From: Pelagibacterium limicola
Lineage (GTDB): Bacteria > Pseudomonadota > Alphaproteobacteria > Rhizobiales > Devosiaceae
Assembly (NCBI RefSeq): GCF_015694405.1
Contig: NZ_JADQDB010000012.1
Location: forward strand, 20,156 to 84,155
Reading direction: 5' to 3'
Length of the DNA stretch: 64,000 nt
Shown here: positions 18,101-25,456 of the stretch, piece by piece
Layout: each line of letters starts with the position of its first letter
How positions within the stretch are numbered: position 1 is the stretch's first letter
The notes under the pieces: model-generated
What the model was told of the DNA's origin: nothing
The model's database searches: none
The model's input: only the letters and a program-made list of their open reading frames with translations
Program-made: the position numbers and the translations under genes

Positions 18101-19264
18101 CTATACCACAGCGTGCAGCGCCTCTATGATTGAGGTAGCCCGCCTATCTTCCGGCCCCATCATCCAATTAGTGACGAAGCCGAAACCAATCTGGCGGGTC
18201 GGATCGGCAAAACCGACTTGCCCGCCAGCGCCATCATGCCCGAAACAGCCGCCCCCAAGGTAGCGCCGCGCGTCGGATTCAAGCTGGAAGCCATACCCCC
18301 AGCGGGCATATGGAGGCTCGCCACCAAAAACGGACGCACCCTCGCTCTGGGTACGCGTTGCGTCAGCGATGACTCGCTCGCCCAGTAGACGTACCCCCCG
18401 AGTCTCGACGACCGTGGCCGACCACATGGCCGCCAGGGCTTCGGCCGTGGCGATGCCTCCGGCACCGGGGATTTCGGCCGACCGGATACGTTGCTTGTTG
18501 AAGCCACCCTCTTCGGTGACGAGGTCGGCCGGTAAAGCCGAGCCAAGGGTCATCGCCTTGAAAGGCCAGTTGGGCTCTGGCTTACGCCCCTCCTCCGCCC
18601 AAAGCGCGGAAAGCGCGGGATCGACCTGCAGATGAGCTGGACGCCCGGACAGCGCTTGGGGCAGGCCTATCCAGGCATCGACACCGAGGGGCGCCGCGAT
18701 CTGTTCGCTGAAGCAGCGCCCAACGGGCTGGCCGGTTACACGCCGCAGGACTTCGCCGACGACCCACCCATGCGTCAGGGCATGATAGGCGTAACCCTCC
18801 CCCGGTGGCCAAAGTGGGGCCTGCGCGGCGAGCACATCGACCATGCGGTCCCAATTGACGATGTCGTCTTCATCGAGATCCCTCCGCGGCGCCGAAAGAC
18901 CCGCCTGATGGGCCAACGCCTGGCCGACAGTAACCTCGTCTTTGCCCTCGGCGGCAAATTCCGGCCAATAGTGGCTCACCGGCGCGTCGTAGGCGATGCG
19001 CCCCTCCTGAACGAGACGGGCAACAAGGATCGAAACCAGACCCTTGGTACAGGAAAAGATGACCGACGGCGTATCCCGCTCCCATACCCGTCCGATCCGC
19101 GCATCGGCAACACCGCCCCAGAGGTCGACGACGCTTTCTCCGCCTATGAATACATGGAGCCCGGCGCCCATGGTCGGACGGCCTTCGAATGCGCGCGTGA
19201 AGGCATCCGCCAACGGCTCGAAACCGGAATGGACCGTTCCTTCAACACTCACCATTCTGGTCAC
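18101..19264 (-). CDS. serine hydrolase of the class C beta-lactamase/esterase superfamily
   Basis: 387 residues with no signal peptide. The active-site S-x-x-K is seen at residues 71-74 (SCTK) and a Y-based second motif near residue 157 (YAYHALTHG). Proteins of this type include esterases, D-aminopeptidases and penicillin-binding-protein-like enzymes; cytoplasmic location and an operon with sugar uptake argue against antibiotic resistance. It overlaps the GH32-like gene by four bases (ATGA), so translation is coupled. A role in deacylating an esterified sugar is an inference. Confidence 0.8.
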   Translation of the reverse strand: MTRMVSVEGTVHSGFEPLADAFTRAFEGRPTMGAGLHVFIGGESVVDLWGGVADARIGRVWERDTPSVIFSCTKGLVSILVARLVQEGRIAYDAPVSHYWPEFAAEGKDEVTVGQALAHQAGLSAPRRDLDEDDIVNWDRMVDVLAAQAPLWPPGEGYAYHALTHGWVVGEVLRRVTGQPVGRCFSEQIAAPLGVDAWIGLPQALSGRPAHLQVDPALSALWAEEGRKPEPNWPFKAMTLGSALPADLVTEEGGFNKQRIRSAEIPGAGGIATAEALAAMWSATVVETRGVRLLGERVIADATRTQSEGASVFGGEPPYARWGYGFQLESDARRYLGGGCFGHDGAGGQVGFADPTRQIGFGFVTNWMMGPEDRRATSIIEALHAVV

Positions 19265-20220
19265 GCTCGCATCTGCAAATAGCCATCGGCCCCCGTCACG
19301 ATCTGCATGGGATCGGACACGCCGCCTGAAAACCTACCGTCGTCGCCCGTATTATTGAAGGCCAGCAGCCACGGCTGCCCCTGCCGGTCCTTAGCGATCC
19401 TCCCCCCATAGAGCCGCTCGTTCACAAGCAGCCGCGCCAGGCTGAAATCAATACGCCCGGGCATCTTTCCAACGGGAAGGGTCCATACGCCGCCGGTCTG
19501 CCCTGTCCGTGGTCCGCAGAGCTTGGCCGTATCGCAGGAGAAAACCAGATGGTTGCGTCCGCCCATGTCCACCAGTTGGAATACCTCAAGGTGCGCGAAA
19601 CCGCTACCCGCCGCGCTGAGGGGCGGCTGCACTGTCCAACTGAGGAGATCGGTAGAGGTGGCATGCGCCATGACGCCGCGATCAGGCTCCACTCCGCCCT
19701 TGCTGCGCGCGGTGATCAGCATATGCCAGAGGCGGTCGTCGATGTCGTAAAAAACCCAAGGGTCGCGCCATGCCTCTTCCGGCCAGGACGAGGTGCCCAG
19801 AGTCTCATAGAAGCGGCTATCGGCAGCACAGACCACCCCGGGCGCTTTGTTCCAGGCAAAGAGATCGGTCGATGTGGCGAGGCCCACCGCTTCGATATTG
19901 GCGAGACTGTCCTGCGAAAGAAAGCGCGCGCCGGTATAGAACATGTGCCACACGCCGGCGGAGTCCTTTACGATGCTGCCCGTCCAGGTAGCACTCCCAT
20001 CGAAACTTCCCGCGGCACCTGCCGGGATCGATTGCCCGTGATCGAGCCAATCGGTCAGATTGGAGGAAGTGGCGTGGCCGATCCGTGCATTGCGGTGTCT
20101 GAGATCGGAATTGCCCAAAGCCTTGGGCGCATGAAGATAGAAAAGGTGGAAGTGCTCGCCATCGTCGGCAAACCAGAAATCCCAAACCCAATGATCGGGT
20201 AGATCGAAAGCCACGTCCAA
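19261..20220 (-). CDS. GH32-like glycoside hydrolase (probable beta-fructosidase)
   Basis: 319 residues with a five-bladed propeller pattern. The three catalytic elements of clan GH-J can be placed: D14 in WVWDFWF (nucleophile), RDP at 152-154, and E212 in HLEVFQ (acid/base). There is no signal peptide, so it should act on a sugar already imported. It lacks the C-terminal beta-sandwich of classical invertases. First gene of a minus-strand operon with a LacI operator directly upstream (20226). Exact substrate (sucrose, fructo-oligosaccharide or other) cannot be read from the sequence. Confidence 0.78.
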   Translation of the reverse strand: MDVAFDLPDHWVWDFWFADDGEHFHLFYLHAPKALGNSDLRHRNARIGHATSSNLTDWLDHGQSIPAGAAGSFDGSATWTGSIVKDSAGVWHMFYTGARFLSQDSLANIEAVGLATSTDLFAWNKAPGVVCAADSRFYETLGTSSWPEEAWRDPWVFYDIDDRLWHMLITARSKGGVEPDRGVMAHATSTDLLSWTVQPPLSAAGSGFAHLEVFQLVDMGGRNHLVFSCDTAKLCGPRTGQTGGVWTLPVGKMPGRIDFSLARLLVNERLYGGRIAKDRQGQPWLLAFNNTGDDGRFSGGVSDPMQIVTGADGYLQMRA

Positions 20221-20225
20221 TCCTC

Positions 20226-20241
20226 GCTAAAACCATTTAGC
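20226..20241. promoter_or_regulatory. LacI-type operator in the divergent promoter region
   Basis: GCTAAAACCATTTAGC; its complement reads GCTAAATGGTTTTAGC and matches the operator at 18034 in 15 of 16 bases. It lies between the GH32-like gene and the divergent LacI gene, six bases before the former's start codon, so it should control both directions. Confidence 0.78.
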
Positions 20242-20337
20242 TATCGCTTCGGCGCACCCCTGTTGTCAAGCGGTGGCTGCATGGCTAATGAGGAATGGAG
20301 GGCATGGCCGCGGAAGCGGCGAAAGTGGGGGGAAGTC

Positions 20338-21351
20338 TTGGCAAAGAAGCGCGTAACTTTGGCCGATGTCGCCCGCCTGGCCGGCCTTTCCACCACCGCG
20401 GCATCCATGATCCTGACGGGGCGTCCCGACACACGCCTTTCAGCCGAGGCTCACGCCAAAGTCCACGCCGCCGCCGCAAGCCTTGGGTATCGTCCCAATA
20501 TCGCTGCGCGGGCGCTGCGCACCGACAAGACCCGGACCATTGCCTTCATTTCCGATTATGTTGCCACCACCCGCTTTGCCAGTGGGCTTATTCGGGGGGC
20601 TCTGGCGGGAGCCGAGCAGGCCCAGCACGTAATGTTGGTGCTGGAAACTGGCGGCGAGCCGGCGCGTGAAATCCAAGCCATCGAGGCGGCGCTCGACCGG
20701 CAGGTCGATGGGCTGATTTTCGCGGCTATGCGCGCCCGCGAAGTATTTGTGCCCGACATCGCCATCAACGTGCCAACCGTAATGCTCAACGGCACATCTC
20801 CGCGCTTTCCGGTTTCGATCCTTCCCGACGAGTACCGGGGCGGCCGCGCCGCCGTCGAACTCCTGGCCGGGGCCGGCATCCGCGAGGGCATCGTGCTCCT
20901 GGGCTATAATGAGAAGGAAGAAACGGGCCTCTTTCGCTCCGAAACCGTCACCAACCGGTTGGCCGGCATCCGCGACGCCATGGCGGCTGCCGGCACAACC
21001 TTTGTGGCCGAACTCAGTTGCTGGAACTGGGAGCCGGACCATGGCTACGACCTCACCCGGACCGTTCTGAAGTCCCTTAAACCCCGCGCGCTGCTGTGTC
21101 TGAACGACCGGTTGGCCTTCGGGGCCTATCAGGCACTTGACGAAGCAGGCCTCGCGATCCCCGAAGATGTCGCGCTGGTTTCATTCGACAACGACGAGAT
21201 CGCCTCCTATCTCCGCCCGGGGCTAACGACGATCGGGCTCCCCCATGAGGAAATGGGGCGAATGGCGATAAGCCTGCTGCTCGGAACGCCCACACCGGCC
21301 AGGGTCCTTGTCGAAATGCCCGTGGTCCTTCGGGGCTCCCTGCCCCGTTAG
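20338..21351 (+). CDS. LacI-family transcriptional regulator of the sugar operon
   Basis: 337 residues from a TTG at 20338, which is preceded by a purine-rich GGGGGGAAG site and places the helix-turn-helix (VTLADVARLAGLSTTAAS) at the very N-terminus as in other LacI proteins; an ATG at 20281 would add 19 basic residues. The C-terminal two-thirds is the periplasmic-binding-protein-like effector domain. It faces the GH32/transport operon and two identical operators flank that operon's promoters, so repression relieved by an imported sugar is likely. Confidence 0.88.
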   Translation: MAKKRVTLADVARLAGLSTTAASMILTGRPDTRLSAEAHAKVHAAAASLGYRPNIAARALRTDKTRTIAFISDYVATTRFASGLIRGALAGAEQAQHVMLVLETGGEPAREIQAIEAALDRQVDGLIFAAMRAREVFVPDIAINVPTVMLNGTSPRFPVSILPDEYRGGRAAVELLAGAGIREGIVLLGYNEKEETGLFRSETVTNRLAGIRDAMAAAGTTFVAELSCWNWEPDHGYDLTRTVLKSLKPRALLCLNDRLAFGAYQALDEAGLAIPEDVALVSFDNDEIASYLRPGLTTIGLPHEEMGRMAISLLLGTPTPARVLVEMPVVLRGSLPR

Positions 21352-21396
21352 CGTGCCGGTGACTGTGTCGCTGGGTGCCTGACTATTCGGCACCTT

Positions 21397-23115
21397 TTAT
21401 TGATCCTCCACGGGAGACCGCAGCCGGGTTTCGCGCAACGCCCCCATGTCGTTGAGGATCGGATAGGCCACGGAGATCAAGTGGGCGTTGACGCGTTTGA
21501 GATCGCGCAGGATGTCCAGATGCAGACCCGATGTCTCTATCGTTTCGGTGCGCTGTTCGCGCAGCCGCTCAAGGTGTCGCTCGGCACTTTCCGCTTCCAG
21601 CCGTCGCACGTCCGATTTGCAACCCGCCAGTTGCCGCGCCAATTGGGGATCGCGCGAGAGGAACACGGATTGCGCCATTTGCAGGATTTCGAATGTCCGG
21701 TCATAGAACTTGAGAATTTCCGCAAGCCCCTCGGATGAAAACGTCACCCTACGCTTTGCCTTTTTGACCGCCATCTCGGAAAGTCCGCTGTCGATGATAT
21801 CCCCGGCGTGTTCGAGATTGACCGCATAGGACATGATTTCGGCTGCCCGTTGCGCGTCCTCCTCATCCATCTCCTCACGCCCCAGGCGGGAGAGGTAGGA
21901 TTTGATGCCGCTGTGGATGCGGTCGATGTCATTCTCGATTGCCCCTAATTGCGAACGCACACTGGTATCAGCGCTCGCGAGAGTGGTCTTCGATGCTTCC
22001 AGCATATCGCGCACCATGTCGCCCAGCAGAAGAGTCTCACGCGCCGCCGCCGCCAACGCGATTGCTGGGGTCGAAAGCGCGCTTTCGTCGAGATAGCGCG
22101 GACCCGGCCGCGCTCCGGCGGCCTCGGGCATCAGCTTTTCTCCCAGGCGCACGATGGGGCCGAGAAGGGGAAGGAAAATCACCAGCAAGACAAAGGAGAA
22201 GCCGATATGGGCGGTCAGGGCCAAGGTCCCGGTATCGGGAACAAAACCCATCAGCCACGGCGCGATAAGACCGGCCGCAAAGGTAAGGATGATAGCCCCG
22301 ACCGCCCTGATTGCCAGGTTGATCAAGGCCAATCGCCGGGCTTCGATGCCCTCCGCAAGCACGGCAAGATAGGGCGGAATCGCCCCACCGAGATTAGCTC
22401 CCGCAACCAGCACCAGAGCTAGTTCCGACGGGATCACCCCTGCCTGCCCGAGCAAGACGACAAAGAGCACCACGGCAAGGCTCGACGAGGCCAGAAAGGC
22501 CATCCCTGTTGCGAACAATAACGCAAAGATGGGAGCACTGGAGAGACCGGTGAGGATCAGGATAACGGTTTCGGACGCCCTCACCGGCTCGGTTGCCTGC
22601 CCCAGCAGCGTAAGGGCCAAAAGCATCAACCCCAGCCCCAGGACAGCGCGGCCAACACCCTTGCCCGCCGCGTGCTTGGAGCGGGAAAACGTGACGACGC
22701 CCGTAAGGATCAGCACGGGCGACAGCCAACGCAGATCGAGCGAAAGCACGAGCGCGGCAAGGCTCGTGCCGACATTGGCCCCCAGCATGATTGCCTGTGC
22801 CATAAGGCTCGAAACGAGATCGCGTGCCACGAAGGACGCCGTGATCACCGCTGTCGCGGTGCTCGACTGTACGGCAAGGGTGGCGAACATGCCCACCGCC
22901 GCGGCCATCAGACGATTGCCGGTGCTCCGCCCGATCCACATGCGCAACGATGTTCCGAAGGCGCGGAGCATCCCGGTCTTGATCAGCCGCAAGCCCCAAA
23001 TGAGCAATGCACCGGCGCCTAGAAGATCGATCAGAACCAGAGTCGAGGAAATGTCAGTGCCCCTCCCGAAGGTCCATCGTCTTGCCGCTCCTAACGGTCC
23101 CGGAGAATCTTGCAC
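21397..23115 (-). CDS. Na+/phosphate cotransporter family protein with PhoU-like tail
   Basis: 572 residues. The N-terminal 330 residues carry two inverted Na/Pi repeats (GTSLRMWIGRSTGNRLMAA near 54 and QSSTATAVITASFV near 83, typical of NptA/YjbB); the C-terminal 200 residues are helical and PhoU-like. It moves phosphate with sodium, often outward in bacteria. The start is uncertain: the GTG at 23115 lies inside a likely operator (23111-23124), so translation may begin later, although no ATG or GTG is found before the first membrane helix. Confidence 0.85.
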   Translation of the reverse strand: MQDSPGPLGAARRWTFGRGTDISSTLVLIDLLGAGALLIWGLRLIKTGMLRAFGTSLRMWIGRSTGNRLMAAAVGMFATLAVQSSTATAVITASFVARDLVSSLMAQAIMLGANVGTSLAALVLSLDLRWLSPVLILTGVVTFSRSKHAAGKGVGRAVLGLGLMLLALTLLGQATEPVRASETVILILTGLSSAPIFALLFATGMAFLASSSLAVVLFVVLLGQAGVIPSELALVLVAGANLGGAIPPYLAVLAEGIEARRLALINLAIRAVGAIILTFAAGLIAPWLMGFVPDTGTLALTAHIGFSFVLLVIFLPLLGPIVRLGEKLMPEAAGARPGPRYLDESALSTPAIALAAAARETLLLGDMVRDMLEASKTTLASADTSVRSQLGAIENDIDRIHSGIKSYLSRLGREEMDEEDAQRAAEIMSYAVNLEHAGDIIDSGLSEMAVKKAKRRVTFSSEGLAEILKFYDRTFEILQMAQSVFLSRDPQLARQLAGCKSDVRRLEAESAERHLERLREQRTETIETSGLHLDILRDLKRVNAHLISVAYPILNDMGALRETRLRSPVEDQ

Positions 23116-23124
23116 GCCTGTGCA
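23111..23124. promoter_or_regulatory. operator copy 1 (TGCAC-N4-GTGCA)
   Basis: TGCACGCCTGTGCA, a perfect inverted repeat with a four-base centre, at the 5' end of the Na+/phosphate gene. Related sites are at 23226 and 24337. Probable target of the LacI-type regulator at 23275. Confidence 0.65.
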
Positions 23125-23225
23125 GGACCGTCAACCCGAACCCCGGAAGGGCTCCGATGGTTCCTCGGCAGTGTCGTTTGTCGCGCCGAATAATCGGAGC
23201 CGGCAAAAGCACTCTTGCAACCGCC

Positions 23226-23239
23226 CGCACACCTGTGCA
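23226..23239. promoter_or_regulatory. operator copy 2 (CGCAC-N4-GTGCA)
   Basis: CGCACACCTGTGCA, one mismatch from the perfect repeat, 35 bases before the start of the second LacI gene. Suggests autoregulation. Confidence 0.6.
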
Positions 23240-23274
23240 ACGTTTTCCAGCGCCATCGACTAGGCAGGGATACC

Positions 23275-24300
23275 ATGAAAACCCCAGTCCGGGCTCGGGG
23301 GAAATCCTTCGTCTCGGCCCAGCAGGTCGCCGAACGCGCCGGCGTGTCCCGCTCGGCGGTTTCGCGCACGTTTACCGACGGCGCCAGCGTTTCTCCCGCC
23401 ACCCGAAAGCGTGTACTCGAAGCCGCCGAGGCCTTGGGCTACCACGTCAATCATCTGGCACGCGGCCTCATCCACGACAGCTCCAATATCGTCTGCGTGA
23501 TCGGCACCGACATCGCAACGCCCCATCAATCCCGGATGATAGACGCTCTAACGAGACATCTGCAGGCGGCGCAGAAGGTGGCGATGCTCATCAATACCTC
23601 GGGTGAAAGCGCCGCCGTAGAAGCTGCCCTGCGCCAAGCCCTCCACTACCGCGCCGACGCTACGATCGTATTATCCGGCCAACCCGCAGCTTCGCTGATC
23701 GAAACGTGCCTCAACAATGGCCAGCACGTCATCCTCGTAAATCGCGACGATCCGGTGCCCGGCCCCGAAACGGTCGTCGTCACCAACCGCACTGCAGCGC
23801 GCCAGGCTTTCGACATGCTCCGCCGCGCGGGTTGCCAAAAGTTTGCCGTAGTGACTTCGACCGTCGGCACGGCCTCTCTTGTGGCGCGCGAAACGGCGTT
23901 CCTTGAAGCGGCCCGGAGTGCCCAGTTCGACGCCAGCGTCATCCGCCTGGGTCCCACCGCCTACGCATCGGGCGCCGAAGCCGCACGCCAGGTGCTTGTC
24001 AGCACCAGCCGTCCTGACGGGGTATTCTGCGTCACCGACCTTCTCGCATGCGGATTTCTCGACGTCGCGCGCACCGAATTCGGACTCGTCGTCCCGGACG
24101 AAGTCTGCGTTGTCGGGTTCGATGATATCGAGCAGGCTGGCTGGTCCTCCTATCAGCTGACCACTTTTCGCCAGCCGGTCGACCAGATCGCCGATCACGT
24201 GGTCGGGCTCCTCCATCACCAACCGGCCGTCCATACCATCCAGCCTCCCACGCGCTTTTCTGCCGAACCTGTCTGGCGCAAAACCGTCCGCCCGCGATGA
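23275..24300 (+). CDS. LacI-family transcriptional regulator of the Fbp-type ABC importer
   Basis: 341 residues. The helix-turn-helix VSAQQVAERAGVSRSAVSR begins near residue 13, followed by a LacI effector domain that includes CVVGFDDIEQAGWSSYQLTTF-like features near residue 280. ATG 23275 has an AGGGA site. Divergent from the Na+/phosphate gene and immediately upstream of an ABC operon; all three promoter regions carry TGCAC-N4-GTGCA repeats. The ligand is unknown. Confidence 0.88.
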   Translation: MKTPVRARGKSFVSAQQVAERAGVSRSAVSRTFTDGASVSPATRKRVLEAAEALGYHVNHLARGLIHDSSNIVCVIGTDIATPHQSRMIDALTRHLQAAQKVAMLINTSGESAAVEAALRQALHYRADATIVLSGQPAASLIETCLNNGQHVILVNRDDPVPGPETVVVTNRTAARQAFDMLRRAGCQKFAVVTSTVGTASLVARETAFLEAARSAQFDASVIRLGPTAYASGAEAARQVLVSTSRPDGVFCVTDLLACGFLDVARTEFGLVVPDEVCVVGFDDIEQAGWSSYQLTTFRQPVDQIADHVVGLLHHQPAVHTIQPPTRFSAEPVWRKTVRPR

Positions 24301-24336
24301 TCAGGCCGCCTCGTACACCGTCCGTCTCAACCGTCT

Positions 24337-24350
24337 TGCACAGCCGTGCA
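24337..24350. promoter_or_regulatory. operator copy 3 (TGCAC-N4-GTGCA)
   Basis: TGCACAGCCGTGCA, perfect inverted repeat 81 bases before the binding-protein gene at 24431. Expected site for repression of the ABC operon by the LacI protein encoded just upstream. Confidence 0.7.
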
Positions 24351-24430
24351 CAAATGCTAAGCTCGTCACATCGCTGTCACACGCGAACACTAAGCCGGAA
24401 CCAATACCGGACATAAACGGGAGAAACATC

Positions 24431-25456
24431 ATGATCCGCACACTGGCCACTGCCGGCCTCGCCGCCGCATCCCTCATGGGCATGGGAGGTGCAGTCAACG
24501 CCCAATCGGGTGAAGTCGTACTCTATTGCGCCGCCGATGAAGCCATCTGCCGCCTTCTTTCCGAATCCTTCCAACGCGAAACCGGCATCAATGTCCTGAT
24601 GACCCGTAAGTCGTCGGGCGAGACCTATGCCCAGATCAAGGCCGAGGAAGGCCAGCCACGCGGCGACGTATGGTGGGGCGGCACGGGCGATCCGCACCTT
24701 CAGGCGGCCCAGGAAGGCCTGACCTCCGTCTACCAGTCTCCAATGCTCTCCGAACTTCAGGACTGGGCTGTCCGGCAGGCCGAAACTGCAGAATACCGCA
24801 CTGTTGGCGTTTACGCCGGTGCACTGGGCTTTGGCTACAACACCGATATGATCGATCCCGCGGGCGAAGACGCTCCAACCTGCTGGGCCGACTTGCTCGA
24901 CGAACGTTACCGCGACGAAATTCAGGTCGCCAATCCCAACTCCTCGGGAACCGCCTATACGCTGCTCGCAACACTGGTGCAGATCATGGGCGAAGACGAA
25001 GCCTTTGAATATCTCGCTGCTCTTGACGACAACGTATCCCAATACACGAGCTCGGGCTCGGCGCCGATCCGCGCGGCGGGCACGGGGGAAACCTCTATCG
25101 GGATCGTCTTCATGCACGATGCCGTCGCCCAGGCCGTTCAAGGCGCACCGATCCACGTCGTCGCCCCCTGTGAGGGCACCGGTTACGAAGTGGGCTCAAT
25201 GAGCCTCATCGAAGGTGGTCCCAATCCGGAAAATGCCAAGCTCTTTTACGACTGGGTCCTGACCCCGGCCGCGCAGGAACTCGGCGCACAGGCGAACTCG
25301 TTCCAGGTACCCTCGAACGTTAACGCGGCAACGCCCGAACAGTCGCCCAATCTCGAGGACATCAAGCTTATCGATTACGATTTCGCGCTTTATGGTTCTT
25401 CGGACGAACGCGGCCGGCTCCTTGCCCGCTGGGATAGTGAAATCGGCGCGCGGTGA
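24431..25456 (+). CDS. ABC transporter substrate-binding protein (FbpA/AfuA-like)
   Basis: 341 residues with a Sec signal peptide (residues 1 to about 24, ending VNAQ). The fold matches the FbpA/AfuA group of binding proteins (VVLYCAADEAICRLL at the start of the mature part, GDVWWGGTGDPHLQA near 77, YNTDMIDPAG near 136). Members bind ferric iron, 2-aminoethylphosphonate, thiamine or organophosphates. The nearby phosphate symporter and a sugar-type regulator leave a phosphorylated compound as a real alternative to iron. First gene of a three-gene operon. Confidence 0.83.
   Translation: MIRTLATAGLAAASLMGMGGAVNAQSGEVVLYCAADEAICRLLSESFQRETGINVLMTRKSSGETYAQIKAEEGQPRGDVWWGGTGDPHLQAAQEGLTSVYQSPMLSELQDWAVRQAETAEYRTVGVYAGALGFGYNTDMIDPAGEDAPTCWADLLDERYRDEIQVANPNSSGTAYTLLATLVQIMGEDEAFEYLAALDDNVSQYTSSGSAPIRAAGTGETSIGIVFMHDAVAQAVQGAPIHVVAPCEGTGYEVGSMSLIEGGPNPENAKLFYDWVLTPAAQELGAQANSFQVPSNVNAATPEQSPNLEDIKLIDYDFALYGSSDERGRLLARWDSEIGAR

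Noticed and set aside
18101..19264. Serine hydrolase as an AmpC beta-lactamase
   Set aside because: No signal peptide, and it sits inside a sugar operon; the S-x-x-K motif alone is shared with many esterases.
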